From positions 63,168-127,167 of the forward strand of contig SZWC01004769.1 of the NCBI GenBank assembly GCA_023375785.1: a stretch of DNA of 64,000 nt, written 5' to 3'. The notes under the pieces are model-generated. The model was given only the letters and a program-made list of their open reading frames with translations, ran no database searches and was not told where the DNA came from. Position numbers and translations under genes: made by a program. The stretch comes from Penium margaritaceum. Taxonomy: Eukaryota; Streptophyta; Zygnematophyceae; Desmidiales; Peniaceae. Below, piece after piece: positions 1-12,181 of this stretch (position 1 is the stretch's first letter; every line of letters starts with the position of its first letter).

Positions 1-368
1 CTTTCGTCGCGGCTTCCGCTGCAGTTGCAGTTCCTGCGGCTGCTGTTAAGAAAGTGACAGCCGAATTTGCTGGTGGTGTCGCAGTTGTCCCGAACGACAT
101 TTTCGCAGCAGCAGCAGCCTCCGGCAGTGTTCAGGAGGACCGTTTCTCCTCCACCGCCTGAGCGACCAAACTTTTCCGCTGCAGCATGCGCCGCCTGCGC
201 TGCAGCTGCTGGGGACCCCAGGCCGTTTCCGCCGCAGTCGCTGCTGCTGCTGCTACTGCTGCTGCTGCTGCGGATGCAGCTGCTGCTGCGGCTGTGGCAG
301 CTGCTGACGGTGCTGGCAATGCTGATGCTGCCGCCCATGCTGGAGCCCAACCTAATTCAGGGGGGTAA
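1..368 (+). other. CAG/CTG triplet-rich, Ala-codon-rich segment (possible exon end or element end)
   Basis: The segment is dominated by GCN/CTG/CAG triplets, densest at 230-300. Two in-frame stretches on the plus strand read as strongly Ala-rich protein: one is open from the window edge to about 160, the other runs from 186 to a stop at 366-368 and ends in AGAQPNSGG. The Asp, Asn, Gly and His residues spaced through the Ala run make biased coding more plausible than pure slippage. An alternative frame (67-429) is Leu/Gln/Pro-rich and probably a shadow. No domain is recognised. It could be the 3' end of a host gene or of another element whose 5' part lies outside the window. Confidence 0.3.
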
Positions 369-1067
369 TTCTTGTGCGCGTTCAGGGAACCCGTGCGCAG
401 CGAAGCCCCTCAGGCGGCCCTGCATGTGAGAGCTCACCGTAATACCTGGATGGCTGAAACAGAACAAAGCGACTCCGGTTTATTGAAGCGTAGCTTGTAC
501 GGTGGTTGCCGATAAACTTTGACGATGAAAGCTTGGCTGCGGTGCGAATGGCGAGCGGCGTGAACACTTACCACAGGGGAACCCGTCGCTTTTGCTCTCC
601 CAGCGCGCAGCCGGCACCATAGACCCTGGGCAAGTGGGCGCAGACCTAGCTCGGCTGTCGAACAAGCCACACACAGCTGGACGACGCCATTGACGCTGGG
701 CGCGGGGCAATGGACAATTGACCGACCAGGACTGCTTGCTCGTGCGGTGTGTGCTGGAGAACCAAGTAGCTCGTATTCGGGGCGGGCAGACTCAGAGGGA
801 ACCAAAGCAAACGTACACACTTTTTGCCTCTTGTAACAAGAGTAAAATTGTAAGCGTATGCCAGATCAGATGCAACGCAGCAGAGATAATAAAAGAACAA
901 TTTGTGTTGCTTGTCCTCTGCGTCAAGCAAACATAGATGACTACTCCCTTAACAGCCATACACAGAGTAATACTGCCCACGCATAACTTAGGTCTACCGC
1001 GCTTCAACACTAGAGGTGTGCATCGACATTATAACATTCGAAGGCTCAAGAAACAAATACGTACATC
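369..1067. other. Unassigned flank 5' of element A
   Basis: No convincing gene. A purine run (CAGGGGGG) ends near 365, followed by a TG at 374-375. An AATAAA-like signal lies near 887 and a CA end near 932, so a solo LTR-like unit of ~560 bp is conceivable. No partner copy is visible to test this. The last five bases (ACATC, 1063-1067) are a candidate target-site duplication for element A. Confidence 0.3.
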
Positions 1068-1786
1068 TGTACTAGGAGGGCCGGTTCAGCCCTCCCTCCT
1101 CGCTGAAGCGAGGGGTGGTTACACACCAGCCCTCACGTCAGCGAAGGCTAGCCGGCGGCCAGCACTTTGATGGCCGCCGGCCAACTCGCTGCCGGCCGGC
1201 TGGACGGCCAACGGCTGGCCAAGCGACCGGCCGGCCACCAGCCAGCCAGCCACCAGCCGTCGATCGTGGCCTCAACCCAATCGGCAGCAGAAGGGCCACG
1301 AGGGCCTCGAGGGCAAGGCCTCATGGCCTCGTGCCCTCGCCCCCCCCTTTGCCCTCCTTGCAAGCGAGCAAGCAAGGACGAGGGACAGGGGGAGCGAGGG
1401 TGACGATGAGGATGAGGAGGGCGCACGAGAGAAGTCAGAGAAAAATCATTGATCGTGCATTGTAAACGACAATTTTGCCCCAGTGCATCAAAAACAAAAC
1501 TCAAGTTCGTTTAGGATGAACTATCGGTTTCAAAACCAAAAAACTCGTGCGAATTCACGAGTTTGAGGGAAAAGCCCTGGTTTGGGTCCCAAAACCAGGG
1601 CTAAAGTTAAAAACGCACGTGGGCATCTAGAGACTCAAAACATTTGATTCTCGTTGCTCTAGGTCGTTGATGACAATTGCCACTCAGTCCTACAAGAAGG
1701 GTGAACCTCTAACGCGAACTAAGAACGCCATTCTGCGAACTCCGACAACGACTTCAGAGCAAGAGCTAGATACTTTACCCGGTATA
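1068..1786 (+). repeat. Element A 5' LTR
   Basis: Starts TGTACTAGGAGGGCCGG and ends near CCCGGTATA. It aligns along its length to 7868-8565 and to the LTRs at 50572-51277 (minus) and 56852-57048. The first ~90 bases are rich in short inverted repeats. Positions 1145-1270 are very GC-rich with repeated CCGGCC and CAGC motifs. Confidence 0.85.
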
Positions 1787-1787
1787 G

Positions 1788-1800
1788 TTGTATTAAAGCC
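1788..1800 (+). other. Primer-binding site, element A (initiator tRNA-Met type)
   Basis: TTGTATTAAAGCC sits just after the LTR end and matches the plant initiator tRNA-Met primer site TGGTATCAGAGCC at 10 of 13 positions. Its position directly after the LTR supports the assignment. Confidence 0.6.
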
Positions 1801-2634
1801 CCCAACCAAGGGTTTGACAAAAACGGCGGCTACGCCATATATGAAACGCCGTCGGCAACTACAAGCAGTAGTAGAAATGCAAGCAGGGACCACGGCATCA
1901 ATACTTCACGAATTGAAGCGCCATAAAGTTCGTTGGAGAGCTCGAAAAGAACTCTACTTAATGGAGCCACTTCCTTCCAGTCTCTCCTCAGTTCCAGGGG
2001 GCTTGAATGATTTTTCTATGGCGGGATGGGGAGTTCCCACCCTAAAAACCTATAAAATCCTCCCCTTGTCAAAGACTCCTTCCCCCACCCTCATCCAAAA
2101 AACTTGGGACACCTCCCTTTCCCAATACCAAGGACTCTAACAGCCTCATAATACCTTAAAAAGGAGGATGGTGTCACCTTGAAGGGTCTTGACCACACTC
2201 CAACACCGTCAGTTGAAGGAAGACGCCGCCAAAGGACGCAAGGGGCGCAATAGTCTCAAGAGGAGACCAAGGAAGACAGAAGACAAAGGGAGGAAAAACA
2301 GCTACAAGAGGGAGTGAAGGAGTTATTAGGAATTGCTAGAAATTCTTTCCCTTTTATTTGTCCTAGTTTGTGAGCAGCACTCACGTTTATCTTTGTCATT
2401 TCCTTGTACTCTGATTTTCTGTTTTCCTAGGTGCTAACTCTTCTAAATTTCTGTGAGTCACGTCTTAGGAATTCTAGTTCCACAAAGCACAACCTTGTGC
2501 CAACGTGGCAACCTAGGACAATAGAAGTTGAATTTATGATTGCCTCAACGATCGTGAGAGCAAGGAGTTTGAAGGAGGCAATCCTTCCCCGAAGTTGTGC
2601 AATGATCCCCATAACGTCTTTTACGTGCTAGGTG
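1801..2634 (+). other. Element A leader between primer site and gag
   Basis: About 830 bp of untranslated leader, homologous to 57064-57905 of element C. A reading frame at 1667-2140 starts inside the LTR and overlaps the primer site. A short stretch (KVRWRARK) is conserved with element C, but nothing identifies a product. Confidence 0.6.
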
Positions 2635-2635
2635 C

Positions 2636-4375
2636 ATGGACGACAAGATGGCAAGTGCCGGACCATCAAACACCAACAAGGGTAAGGTGGTGAAGGTCTC
2701 ACCATGCGCCCTTGACGGACTCCAAGTCATGGGAGCCGCCGCCGCAAGCACTGTTGCCAAACCAAAGACAACCGTGTTGCCAAAGGCAACTGAACACACC
2801 AGACAACAATGCCGCAAAGGCATTTGCAATGGTCGCCACAAGCTTGATGTGTTTGCTGTTGAAGTGGCGGGCCGACTCAAGATCACCACCTAAGGTAGAG
2901 GTACGACACCAATTGGAGGTGTGGAACCGGACCCCCCTTCCTATGATGTGGCCACAATGGGGCAGGGCAGTGCCCACTTGAGCATCTTTGCTAATGACAG
3001 TCTCCTCCAAAAGGTGGGACTCCTTGGAGGCATGTATGCAAACCGTACCCTCCTACAAAACAAAAAGGTGCATTGACAACACAAAGCCCTTAAGGCTATC
3101 ACCTATGGTCTAACATAATCAAAGCTTAAGTTTATGTTCAGCAACCTGCGGGCTCACGTCAGACAGAGCATTCCGGACCTTGACTGTCATCGCCAGCTAC
3201 AACCCCTAGTCTCCCATGAGGCGAGCCGCCGATGTAATGACCTTGACAAAGCGTTGTAGATCGTGACCGATATGCGGATGCAGTAATAAATGCAGCACGC
3301 CGCAGCTATACATGCCACTACCAGTGCCAGCAACGACTTGCCTACCTAGACAACTTTGAGGCGGGTCATGAACATGTCCTTCCGCCATAGTGTGGAGATG
3401 TTTTGAAAGGGAAAGAAGCTGAACAATCGGATAAACCGCATAAAGCACGTTTTACGCATCCTCAAGGCTCCACTCACTCAATGGGGCGATCATTCCACGA
3501 CTCGGCTCGAATAGAAGCTCTTCAAGAACGTGGTCATGGAGTGGAGTGTGCAGAGGCCTCACCTTGAGTGGCAACCCATGTCGTGGGAAGCCTTCTATGC
3601 AATCATGCATAAGTGTACCCAACGTAAGGAGGCACAGCACGCCTTCCACCCGATCAAGGACTTCTTCCAGCTTGATAACTCGCTTGATGCCTACTTGAGA
3701 AAGCTTACCGCATTCGTGGAGGAAGCCAAAAACTTCACCAAGAGTGACAGTACCCAAACCTTCAAGTACCTAGAGTGCTTGCTGCTACAATACTTACGCA
3801 ATGGTGTTGTCAGCGAGAAGCTACAAAACAAGACCACCACGACCGCAACTGGCCAAGATTGGACAAGTTGGAGGGCGTTACGAGACTACATGAGCGAAGT
3901 ACATTCGGCAAACCCAAAGCATTACTCAGATGCAAGCCCAAACGGGCATGCACATCAAGGCAACGATGCACAAATGGAGGCTACATTAGTTGGAGGGACA
4001 GCTAAGTGGCACGGCAGGGTCAAGGGCAAGCTGTCATCAAACACCTCATCTAAGAAGACTGGTGGGAACAAGCCCTCAAACCACAAGCGTGGCCGCGATA
4101 ATGATGAGCTCTAGGTGGCGCGTGGGCGTCGTAACATGGCCTTCCGCAAGGGACTATGCCACAGCTGCATGCAGCCCGAATACTTCAAGGCTCATTGCCC
4201 TGAGGCTGCTGGTGGTGGAAAAGAGGCCATGGCGTTAGCCGGAACCACGAGACCTTGTAAGGGGCTGCAAAACAAGGCCATGGGCAAGGCCGTGGACAAG
4301 GTTGCAGTCGCGGCAATGGTCCTGGCCGTAGTAACCAACAAGGCCCTGGGGCAGGTTTTCCCAACCCCTGAATGA
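2636..4375 (+). pseudogene. gag: Element A Gag region (capsid/nucleocapsid fossil)
   Basis: Homologous to the Gag regions of elements B and C. The start context near 2635 (ATGGCAAGTGCCGG, with N-terminal SAGPS) recurs in element C. The longest capsid-like piece is at 3530-4114, with the motif WQPMSWEAFYAIMHK and a Lys/Arg-rich end. A CCHC knuckle, CHSCMQPEYFKAHC, lies at 4157-4198, followed by a Gly/Ala-rich tail ending at 4375. Gag would package element RNA in the family; this copy is a broken fossil. Confidence 0.75.
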
Positions 4376-4749
4376 CGTTAGTGGGGACAACTCAGGGGTA
4401 AAACAAGATAACGAATGTGGGTTCATGTTTTTAGAGAAGGATGTTAAATTGATTGAGTTTTTTACAAGTTCAAATTTCTCTGTTACTTTCTCCCCTCTCA
4501 TTGAACCTAATTTTGCACTTGTTCATCGACATATCCTACTAAATCTTGCATCACCGTACCTGATGCATGATTGAACCTGCTTAGTGGTGGCGACACCGCC
4601 CACTATGCAAGAATTGTGTAACATAGTGACTAAAGCAAATGCCCTCAAAACGATGAGTTCAATCACGCGCGCAGTACCTTCAGGCAACGATTTTAACCCG
4701 GTGAAGTTTAAAGACATGAAGTGCTAGCCAAATTCACACGTTCCCAAAA

Positions 4750-6650
4750 CAATGTGGACAAGAGTAGGTGAATCATGGGAGTTGCGGCGTCCGCCGTCTA
4801 GAATCCGTGTATATCAAAAACTCTGCTTGTCATCATCGAGCCTATTCACTTGGAAGAGTGGAAGAAAAAAAACGTTGCAGTTCAAAACACACCTAGTTGG
4901 TGCTCCATTGAACATACTTGCTGACACTAGAAGAGATGACTCCTTTGTTAGCATTGGCTTTACCCGACAGGTCGGCCTAAAGTACAAGCCATCATGTTGC
5001 GCAGTTGTCGTTGATGACAACTGTACGGTACCCGTGATCGCTACGAATGAAGAAAAAATTGCATTCAAGGGGACACATAGACTGTGACGCAAAAAGTACT
5101 CGACCATCTTCTCCTGTTTGAGGTGGCGCTAGGCGATCCCTGGCTCTGTGAAAACCAGGCACAAATGTGCTTCAAATCAAAGCATTTGATGTTTAGAAAA
5201 GGATAGCGTCGCTTAACATTGATTCCAAGTGCGGAATCATCGCCAACCCGACTCAAAGTCCATGCTAGCCTGTCTGCGATGAAGGTCAAGAGACGTATTT
5301 GACAAGGTTGTCGATACTTCTAGGCTCAGAATCAAAACGTGGAGGATTAAGTAAAGGAAGACACACCACAAGAGATCAAATCTCCATTAACGGAGTTCTC
5401 ACATGTATTCCAAGACCCACCGGCTACGCATCCACCACAAAGACACATGGGCCACACGATTCCGTTGCAACCAAAGGCTACCCCTCTCTTCAAATCCATG
5501 TATCGCCTTTGTCCACTAGAAAGGCAAGAGGCCCAACGCCAAATCAAAGAGTACCTTGCAAAAGGATAAATGAAGCCAAGTAAATCACAAAATGGTGCGC
5601 TGATCCCATTTGTGAACAAAACGGATGATGGTTTAAGCATGTGCGTGGATTACTAGGTGTTGAACAAGCTGACGGTGAAATTGTTTCCCTATACCGCGGA
5701 TTGAGGTCCTTTTTTACCAATTCCAAGGGGGAAAGGTGTTTTTGTCCTTGAGTTTCTCTCAAGGGTACCAAAAAATCTGCATCAGAAAAGATGATGTACC
5801 TAAAACCACATTTTGAACGCACATGTGACACAATCAGTTTTGAGTGTTATGCTTCAGTTTTACAAATGTCGTGGCAACCTTCCAAGGAGAAATGAACCGA
5901 ACGTTTTCCAAGCAACTCAGTGGATTTGTCTTGGTTTACTTGGACAACATCCTGGTTTTCTCCAAATCAATACAAGAGCACATAAAACATCTACGCAAAG
6001 TCCTCACAACCCTTCAGAAATACAAGTTCTATGCAAAAGTGAGCAAGTGAAAGTTTGCACAAGATGAGCTCAAATTCCTTCGACACATCATCAGGAAGGA
6101 CGGCATCCGTGTCGATTCACGAAAAGTCCAAGCCGTTGTAGACTGGCCACGCCCGGAAATGGTTAACAAATTCAATCTTTCCTTGGCCTTAATAACTACT
6201 TTCAATGGTTAATGCAAGGGTATAAGACCCAAGTAGCACCACTAATCAGGCTCATGCAAAAAAAACAATACCGGAAATGGACAGCTCATCAGAGAACAAT
6301 CTTCTACCGGTCAAAGAGCTTTTATCCAAAGCGCCCGTCCTAACTCTTCTAGATCTATCATAATTGTGGGAGGTTCGATGTGATGTGTAAGTAGTAGGAC
6401 TCGAAGTCGTCCTCATGTGGAATAGTCATTCGGTTGTGTTTGAGAGCCAGAAGCTCATCCCCACGAAAACGTGATACACAACTGGGGATCAAGAGCTCCT
6501 TCTAGTAGTACATGCTTTCAAGATGTGGTGTGTTACCTCAAAGGTAATGAAGGGGATGTGACTTTCATGACCGACCATTGTCCATTGGTGTACTTCCAAA
6601 CACAACTGAACATGTGTGAACAACAGGCGCGTTAGAGCAAATACTTGAGG
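4750..6650 (+). pseudogene. pol: Element A protease, reverse transcriptase and RNase H region (fossil)
   Basis: Recognisable by homology to element C. A retropepsin-like stretch (NILADT...) lies near 4910, an RT N-terminal region near 5290-5690, and the RT catalytic neighbourhood around 5870-5990 (GFVLVYLDNILVFSK). The connection and RNase H-like region covers about 6060-6600. These functions would copy element RNA into DNA and degrade the template. The region is heavily decayed and is read here only as family markers. Confidence 0.75.
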
Positions 6651-6899
6651 TGATTCTTGTTCACATGGGAAGATCGGAAAATACTCATCAATTTGGCCGG
6701 TCCATTAAGCTGACATCCCAAGGGAATGAAAGCAACCACCGTGGTTGGTGGATATTATACGGCCATTACAATAACAATTGCATCATCAGCAGATCCCCTT
6801 ACACCTCCGCGGTAACCACCACAAGAGATTATCCATTAGAATGGTTTTGTAAACAAGATGTAAGTGGGATACTGTGTGGATTCTTGGTTTCAAGACTCA

Positions 6900-7595
6900 C
6901 AAGAATTTGAACAAGTACACATTGCTGGAGGCCACAGGAATCTTTTTGAACAAAAAACAAGTTGTTGGGCTGAATTCGAGACCTTTAAGCAAAGATTATC
7001 TCCCAATTTCATGACTCACTAGTTGCTGGTCATGTGGGACCTATAAATACTTGACAAGGACTCTCCGACCACTATTGGTGGCCAAGATGGAGTGTCGATG
7101 TCCATATGTATTGCATGAAATGTGACCCATGTATTTGGAATGTGGCTAGTAGTAGGAAGCCTGTTGGACTCCTTCAACAGCTTCCCATTCCTCGGACTCC
7201 ATGGGAGTGTGTCAGCATGGACTTCATCACAATTCTTCCAAACATGGCCCTTGACCACAATGCAATACTAGTGGTTCTGGATCATTTGACAAGGATGAAA
7301 CACTTCATTCTTACAACCACTAATGTGAACACACAGGAGACTGCTCGCCTCTTCTTTGAGGGTGTCTTAAAGTACCACAGCTTGCCATTGTGCATCATCT
7401 CCAATGCAGATCCAAAATATGCTAGTTAGTTTTGGAAAATGATGCATGTGTACTTTGGCACTGTGTCAATGTTGAAAACGTTTCACCCTCAAACTCACGC
7501 ACAAACAAAGTGCATGAACTGCATGCTGGAACAAATGTTGCGTATGTACGTGGACCCTTCCATGCATGACCAGGACGAGTTCTTCTCATCAAGTC
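6900..7595 (+). pseudogene. pol: Element A integrase region (fossil)
   Basis: The frame at 7106-7429 carries part of the integrase zinc-binding region (MKCDPCIW) and the catalytic-core entry VSMDFITILPNM followed by ILVVLDHLTR. These match element C at about 62700-62880. A further core stretch with a PTE-like TFHPQTHAQT region lies near 7480-7520. The family integrase inserts cDNA into host chromatin; this copy is broken. Confidence 0.75.
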
Positions 7596-7856
7596 AGTCG
7601 CTCACGGCATCCTAACAAAATGACACGAAAGATATTTTCATGAGTATTCTCGAGCTCACACATCATAAATCTATATACTAAGGTTCATCAAACCCAAGAA
7701 CACAAGAGAACTTAAAAACTCAAATGACACTTGAAATTTGATGAAATCACATATTGAATTGTTTTTGTTATCCTTCAAATTCGTTGAAAGAAATATCGTA
7801 TCCTATTTTGATCACTCATAAATGTTTAACATCAGAACTAAAGATCAGGCGGGTAG
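7596..7856. other. AT-rich segment near the element A 3' end, not homologous to B or C
   Basis: Plain AT-rich sequence with no recognisable coding content, lying between the integrase region and the polypurine tract. Nothing in it aligns by eye to the corresponding parts of elements B or C. Confidence 0.5.
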
Positions 7857-7867
7857 GTGGGGAGGAT
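7856..7867 (+). other. Polypurine tract, element A
   Basis: TGGGGAGGAT lies directly before the 3' LTR start. The same tract, GTGGGGAGGAC, precedes the LTR of element B on the minus strand. It is the expected plus-strand primer site. Confidence 0.7.
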
Positions 7868-8565
7868 TGTAGCGGGAAGGCCGGTTTGGCCCTCCCTCCT
7901 CTCTAAAGCGAGGGGTGCTTGTGCACCACCCGTCGTGTCAGCAATGGCTTGTGGGCAACTTGAACTTTTCTTGCCGCCGGCCAGCTTATGGGCCAACAGC
8001 CGGACAGCCGACGACCAGCAAAGTGATCGGCCAGCCACAAACCGACAAGCCACCAACCGCTGATCACGGCCTCAACCTGATCCGCTACAAAGGGGCAAGG
8101 CTTCATGGCCTTGTGCCCTTGCCCCCCTTACCTTCCTTGCAAGCGAGCAAGGAAGGACAAGGGATAGGGGGAGCAAGGGTGAGGGCGAGGATGAGGGAAG
8201 TGCGAAAGAGAAGTCGACGCAAAATCTTTGATCGTGCCTTGCACGCGACAGTTTTGTGCCGACGCGTCAAAAACTAAACTCTATTTTGTTAAGAAAAAAC
8301 AATGAGTTTCCAAACCAGAGAACTCGTGCGAATGCACGAAATTAAGGGGAAAACCCCCCGTTTGGCTCCTAAAGCCAAGCATAAGATTGAAAACGGAAAT
8401 GGGTCTCCAGAGACTCAAAAAAATTGAGAGTCCCAGCTTTTGGTCTTTTATGACAATTGCCACTCAATCTGGCGAAGTGGATAAACCATTGACGTGGATT
8501 AAGACAACATTCTTCAAACTCAAACGACGACTTTAATGGAGGAGCTAGAGACATCATCCGTAACA
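7868..8565 (+). repeat. Element A 3' LTR
   Basis: Starts TGTAGCGGGAAGGCCGG and ends TCCGTAACA. It aligns to 1068-1786 with substantial divergence. The following ATATC is the candidate second copy of the 5-bp target duplication. Confidence 0.85.
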
Positions 8566-11330
8566 ATATCAATGCATGTCTAAGATAATCATGGTCTAGT
8601 TTTAGGATTTCACAATGTTATAATAAGCTGAAAAGAAAACTTCACAAAGTTAAATGGGATTTGGAAAACCTTTTTTCCTGTTTTCTAGAAGGATGTCCAT
8701 ACAATAGACTATAACCACATAACACCAAACAATAAGGGATTAAGTCTACGTCCCATTTGTGTATTCATGCAAGAAGAAACAATGTGTCACTTTGTGGACC
8801 ATAAATCAATAAACAAAGATATCCGGTGAATACTTTCTAATGATACATACTAAGAAACTTCTACTCCCTCCCTTTAGTTTCTGCATTCTGAATAGTTACA
8901 AAACAAGGGTTGTTACCTATAAAAAATTAGTTTAAATACCTTTCAAGAGTCTATAAGCTAATCATAAGTTTCTCACAAATTTTATGCTACACACATATCC
9001 TCTTAGTGCAATATTCATGTTAATGAATAATTTTATTGGCCGTGAAAACATTTTCGTCAACATGAGAAAGTTTCAAAAACAAATTCCAAAACATTTCTAA
9101 GCAGCAATGAAACAAAGAGAATTAATGAAGGATAATGCAAATTCAAGGGCAAGTAACAAGAGGTCCAAGCATCTCTTCAAGTATGAACCTTTCCTCTCAC
9201 AAATACATTGGTATTACAAAGCTATGTCCCTGTACGTTAAAGTTCATGTTATCACAAGAAATTGGCCTAATGTATGAGACATGTAATCTTCTTTGTTGCT
9301 CAACACTAAAAAAGCATTTCTTTTCATATTTTGAAGGTTTTGTGTAGTATCAAATGAAACTTGAGTGAAGATTCATATACATAAAACTCTTGATTTTAAC
9401 AATAATCATTGTCAATTTTTCAAGAAAAAATTGATTAAATAAAGTTAAATTCATAATAATGTGTAAAATGGCTACATATTGTGTCATCTGTCATTTGTGC
9501 CCCCATTTTACTTTCCTTTTGCCAAGAAATTTTAAAGATGAATTCAAGAGTATTCTCAAATATTTCTTGAAAGTGAACATTATTTCTTCCATTAACACCA
9601 CGCCTAGTAATGTCAAAAAGTTAAAACATCTATTCTAAACAATCAAAGGAATATCTACCGTCCATTTCTATCCCTTTAAAAGTTTTCATGAAATTGCCCT
9701 AATCCCATTGTACAAAACACCACAAAATAACACATCTTAGAATCATGGCATGGATGATAATAGAATTAACATTATTGGAATGAAATCATACAAAAATGGT
9801 CGAAATTCATGAATCCCATTTCAGAACCCTTGAGTGTAAGGGCTAGTAGTATGAATTTGAAAGCATTAAACAAAACATCAAGTGTTCCAAGGGTCTCAAC
9901 CTCCCTGAAATAATTTGTTCTCAAACGCTTACCGTTTTGAAATATTTCAATATGACCCTACGACACTTGGATTTCGTTTTTTTCAAATCCATAACTTAGG
10001 GCATTTGTTTTTCGAATCATTACCCTGCTACACTTTGTACGTTACGTTTTCTTTGACATAAAATACTCATCCAAATCTTTCACATTATTACTAAAAATTT
10101 TCCACATTGATTAGTTTTCTAATATTCCTCTTGCATGTATATTTCATAAACCTTTCAATTTCATTATGATTAAGTAGAAGTAAGAACACCATCATTGAAA
10201 TGAATTGTTAAGCCCTATTGTTGTCTTCTCATAATCCCTATAATGTTTTACGAGATATTTTATTGTTTACGTCACATCTCATTCATTAAGGTCACCAATA
10301 AATGTTTTAACCTGTAATACAATTAAAGAGCTTTGGTCATTCTTTATTAATTTTAATTTACTTCAGGAAGTGAAATTTTTTCAATCTCATCCTTGGCTAC
10401 ATCTTCATCATGTCAGTATATCTTAGACAATATTGAGCAGAAAATTTCTTCCATTTTAGAATATGAGTTACTTGTTTAATTGAAGCAATAATGAAGCAAT
10501 CTAATTTGAGGAGAAGTTTGATATCTTCGTCATGGAGTAAAACTTCATCTCAATTTTTGAATGGTGTTTTCAGAACCAAAACCATTATCTTAAATAAGAC
10601 TTCCTCTTCATCCAACACCTGTGATTATAGCCGTGAATTCATGAATGGTGAAAGAAGAACACAAAGTAAGGTAAGCATGGTTACAAATGACAAATGCACC
10701 TATATTACAACATCCTCCAAGCCGTGTAGAGAGTCATTCAAAAAATACACTCGTTTTTTCGTACTGCTCTATAAACATGATGAATGCACCATCATGATGA
10801 ATGTTATCATGCTAATGGACAATACATCATCAATTCAACCGTCATCAAGTTGTAGAAGAAGAGTTTTAATTTGGATACGTAGATATTGCATTCCTTGGCA
10901 ACTAATGAAGTTTATTTGCAAATGTAATTGATTGAGTGTTATATATTTGTGAATTGTAATGACATGATGTAATTTGTGCTGAAATTGGTACCCTTACTTC
11001 AAGAAATTAGGTTTTTTACCACGATATTTCACTTGATGTTTTTTAATATCAGAAGAGTAAATTATGGATATCATTTCAGTCTTTTTCATTGAATATTTGT
11101 GATGTGAACATGATGAGGTCGCGTTTATTTCTGGAAAAAAAATCATTTTCTATTCATATGTAATTAATTTGACATTAGGGCATTACAAATGTCTCTGGTT
11201 AACAGCTTTTTCATGCACATTCTCTTTCTATTGTCTCGTTTGGGTCCTTTTGTACATGTCTTTCGTCTAACCTTCCTTCATTGATTGAAAGGGACAGGGA
11301 TGTTTGGGAGCTGCACATCGGTTCTCTGTT
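8566..11330. other. Unassigned AT-rich stretch
   Basis: No protein family, RNA gene or clear repeat structure is recognised. A CTCCCTCCCTTTAGTTT run near 8874 resembles a Stowaway MITE terminus, but I found no matching inverted end. A 146-codon frame at 10491-10931 is Ser/Lys/Thr-rich, has no recognisable domain and is compatible with chance. Confidence 0.5.
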
Positions 11331-11713
11331 GATACTGTACCATACTAGCACGTAATTTATTTTTTAATACTTGTAAAGGAGTGTGTTTGAATTTGTGTCA
11401 AATTACTACATCATGTTTTGAATTTGTGTCAAATTTTGCTTTCGTCCATGTCATGTCTCGCACAAAAAAGTGTCTGGTATCCGTTCAAGTTCGGGCGACA
11501 GTCTTCCGATTTGCACACGTTGCCAAAGGGTAGCCGCGCAAGGCCAGAAATGTCGATGGAGACTTTGAACTCCAAATTTCAAATTTGTGTGTTGGATGTT
11601 GTGTAAAGGATTTGAGCCCTTGCCATGAGTTCTTGTTTTGTTTTTGTGACAAATACTTACCCGGGATTTTGTAGTTGTGTCAAATACACAAAGGCTGTGC
11701 ATCGTTTGTTAAA

Positions 11714-12181
11714 TACCGTACTAGCACTTAAAAGGTTAAAAAAATAACTTCTAGTGTAATGTTTTGTATTTGTGTGTAATTATGCTGGTTGATTTTGTGT
11801 TTGTGTGGAAGTAACCATTGGCCCTGGTGGCTTATTTTATTCTCGATGCGTCATGTGGTCGACACTTGCTACTGACAATTCCAGTCCCCCAGTCATCCAG
11901 ACTAGCACAAGTTGGCAACGCGGTTGTCGAACCAACAGGTTCAGAATGCCAGCCAACAATTCTGCTACATGCATCGATCGAGGAACTTCAAAGTTCGAAG
12001 TTTGTTTTTTTGAACGGGAGGGTCGCTCAAGGGTCGAGCACAACTCGCTAGAAAAGCATTTTGTGTTTGTGTGTATTAGACCCCGGGTATTTTGTGTTTG
12101 TGTGGATTAACCATGGACATAAGTTCATTTATGTAGAAACTAAAATTGTTTTGCCATAACCTTTTAAGTGTTAGTACGGTA
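11714..12181. mobile_element. Candidate 468-bp MITE or foldback element with 25-bp terminal inverted repeats
   Basis: The 25 bases at 11714-11738 are the reverse complement of 12157-12181 at 24 of 25 positions (core CCGTACTAGCACTTAAAAGG). Both ends carry TA, which could be a TA target duplication as in Tc1/mariner-like MITEs. The interior has no long reading frame. It contains repeated TTTTGTGTTTGTGTGGA-type modules near 11793, 12059 and 12092. A partial third arm (CCATACTAGCACGTAA) lies at 11340-11355, so older copies may overlap here. This is a plain non-autonomous DNA element if the TIR interpretation is right. Confidence 0.5.

Larger units (their letters stand above)
1068..8565 (+). mobile_element. 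Element A: Ty3/gypsy chromovirus-like LTR retrotransposon fossil
   Basis: About 7.5 kb, bounded by two LTRs (1068-1786 and 7868-8565) that start TGTA and end in a degenerate inverse of it. Flanks ACATC and ATATC match at 4 of 5 bases, as expected of an aged 5-bp target duplication. Parts in order are LTR, initiator tRNA-Met-type primer site, leader, Gag with CCHC knuckle and Gly-rich tail, protease, reverse transcriptase, RNase H, integrase and polypurine tract, the canonical Ty3/gypsy order. It is a fossil with many breaks throughout the coding part. By eye the LTRs differ at roughly a fifth to a quarter of positions, so it is old. It belongs to the same family as elements B and C. Confidence 0.85.

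Noticed and set aside
1667-2140. 157-codon frame at the start of element A considered as a separate gene
   Set aside because: It starts inside the LTR and overlaps the primer site; only a short stretch is shared with element C's leader, so it is more likely non-coding leader.
8870-8895. Stowaway-like CTCCCTCC terminus
   Set aside because: No inverted partner was found within a plausible distance.
10491-10931. 146-codon plus-strand frame in AT-rich DNA
   Set aside because: No domain, no conserved copy in the window, and Ser/Lys/Ile-biased composition as expected by chance in AT-rich sequence.
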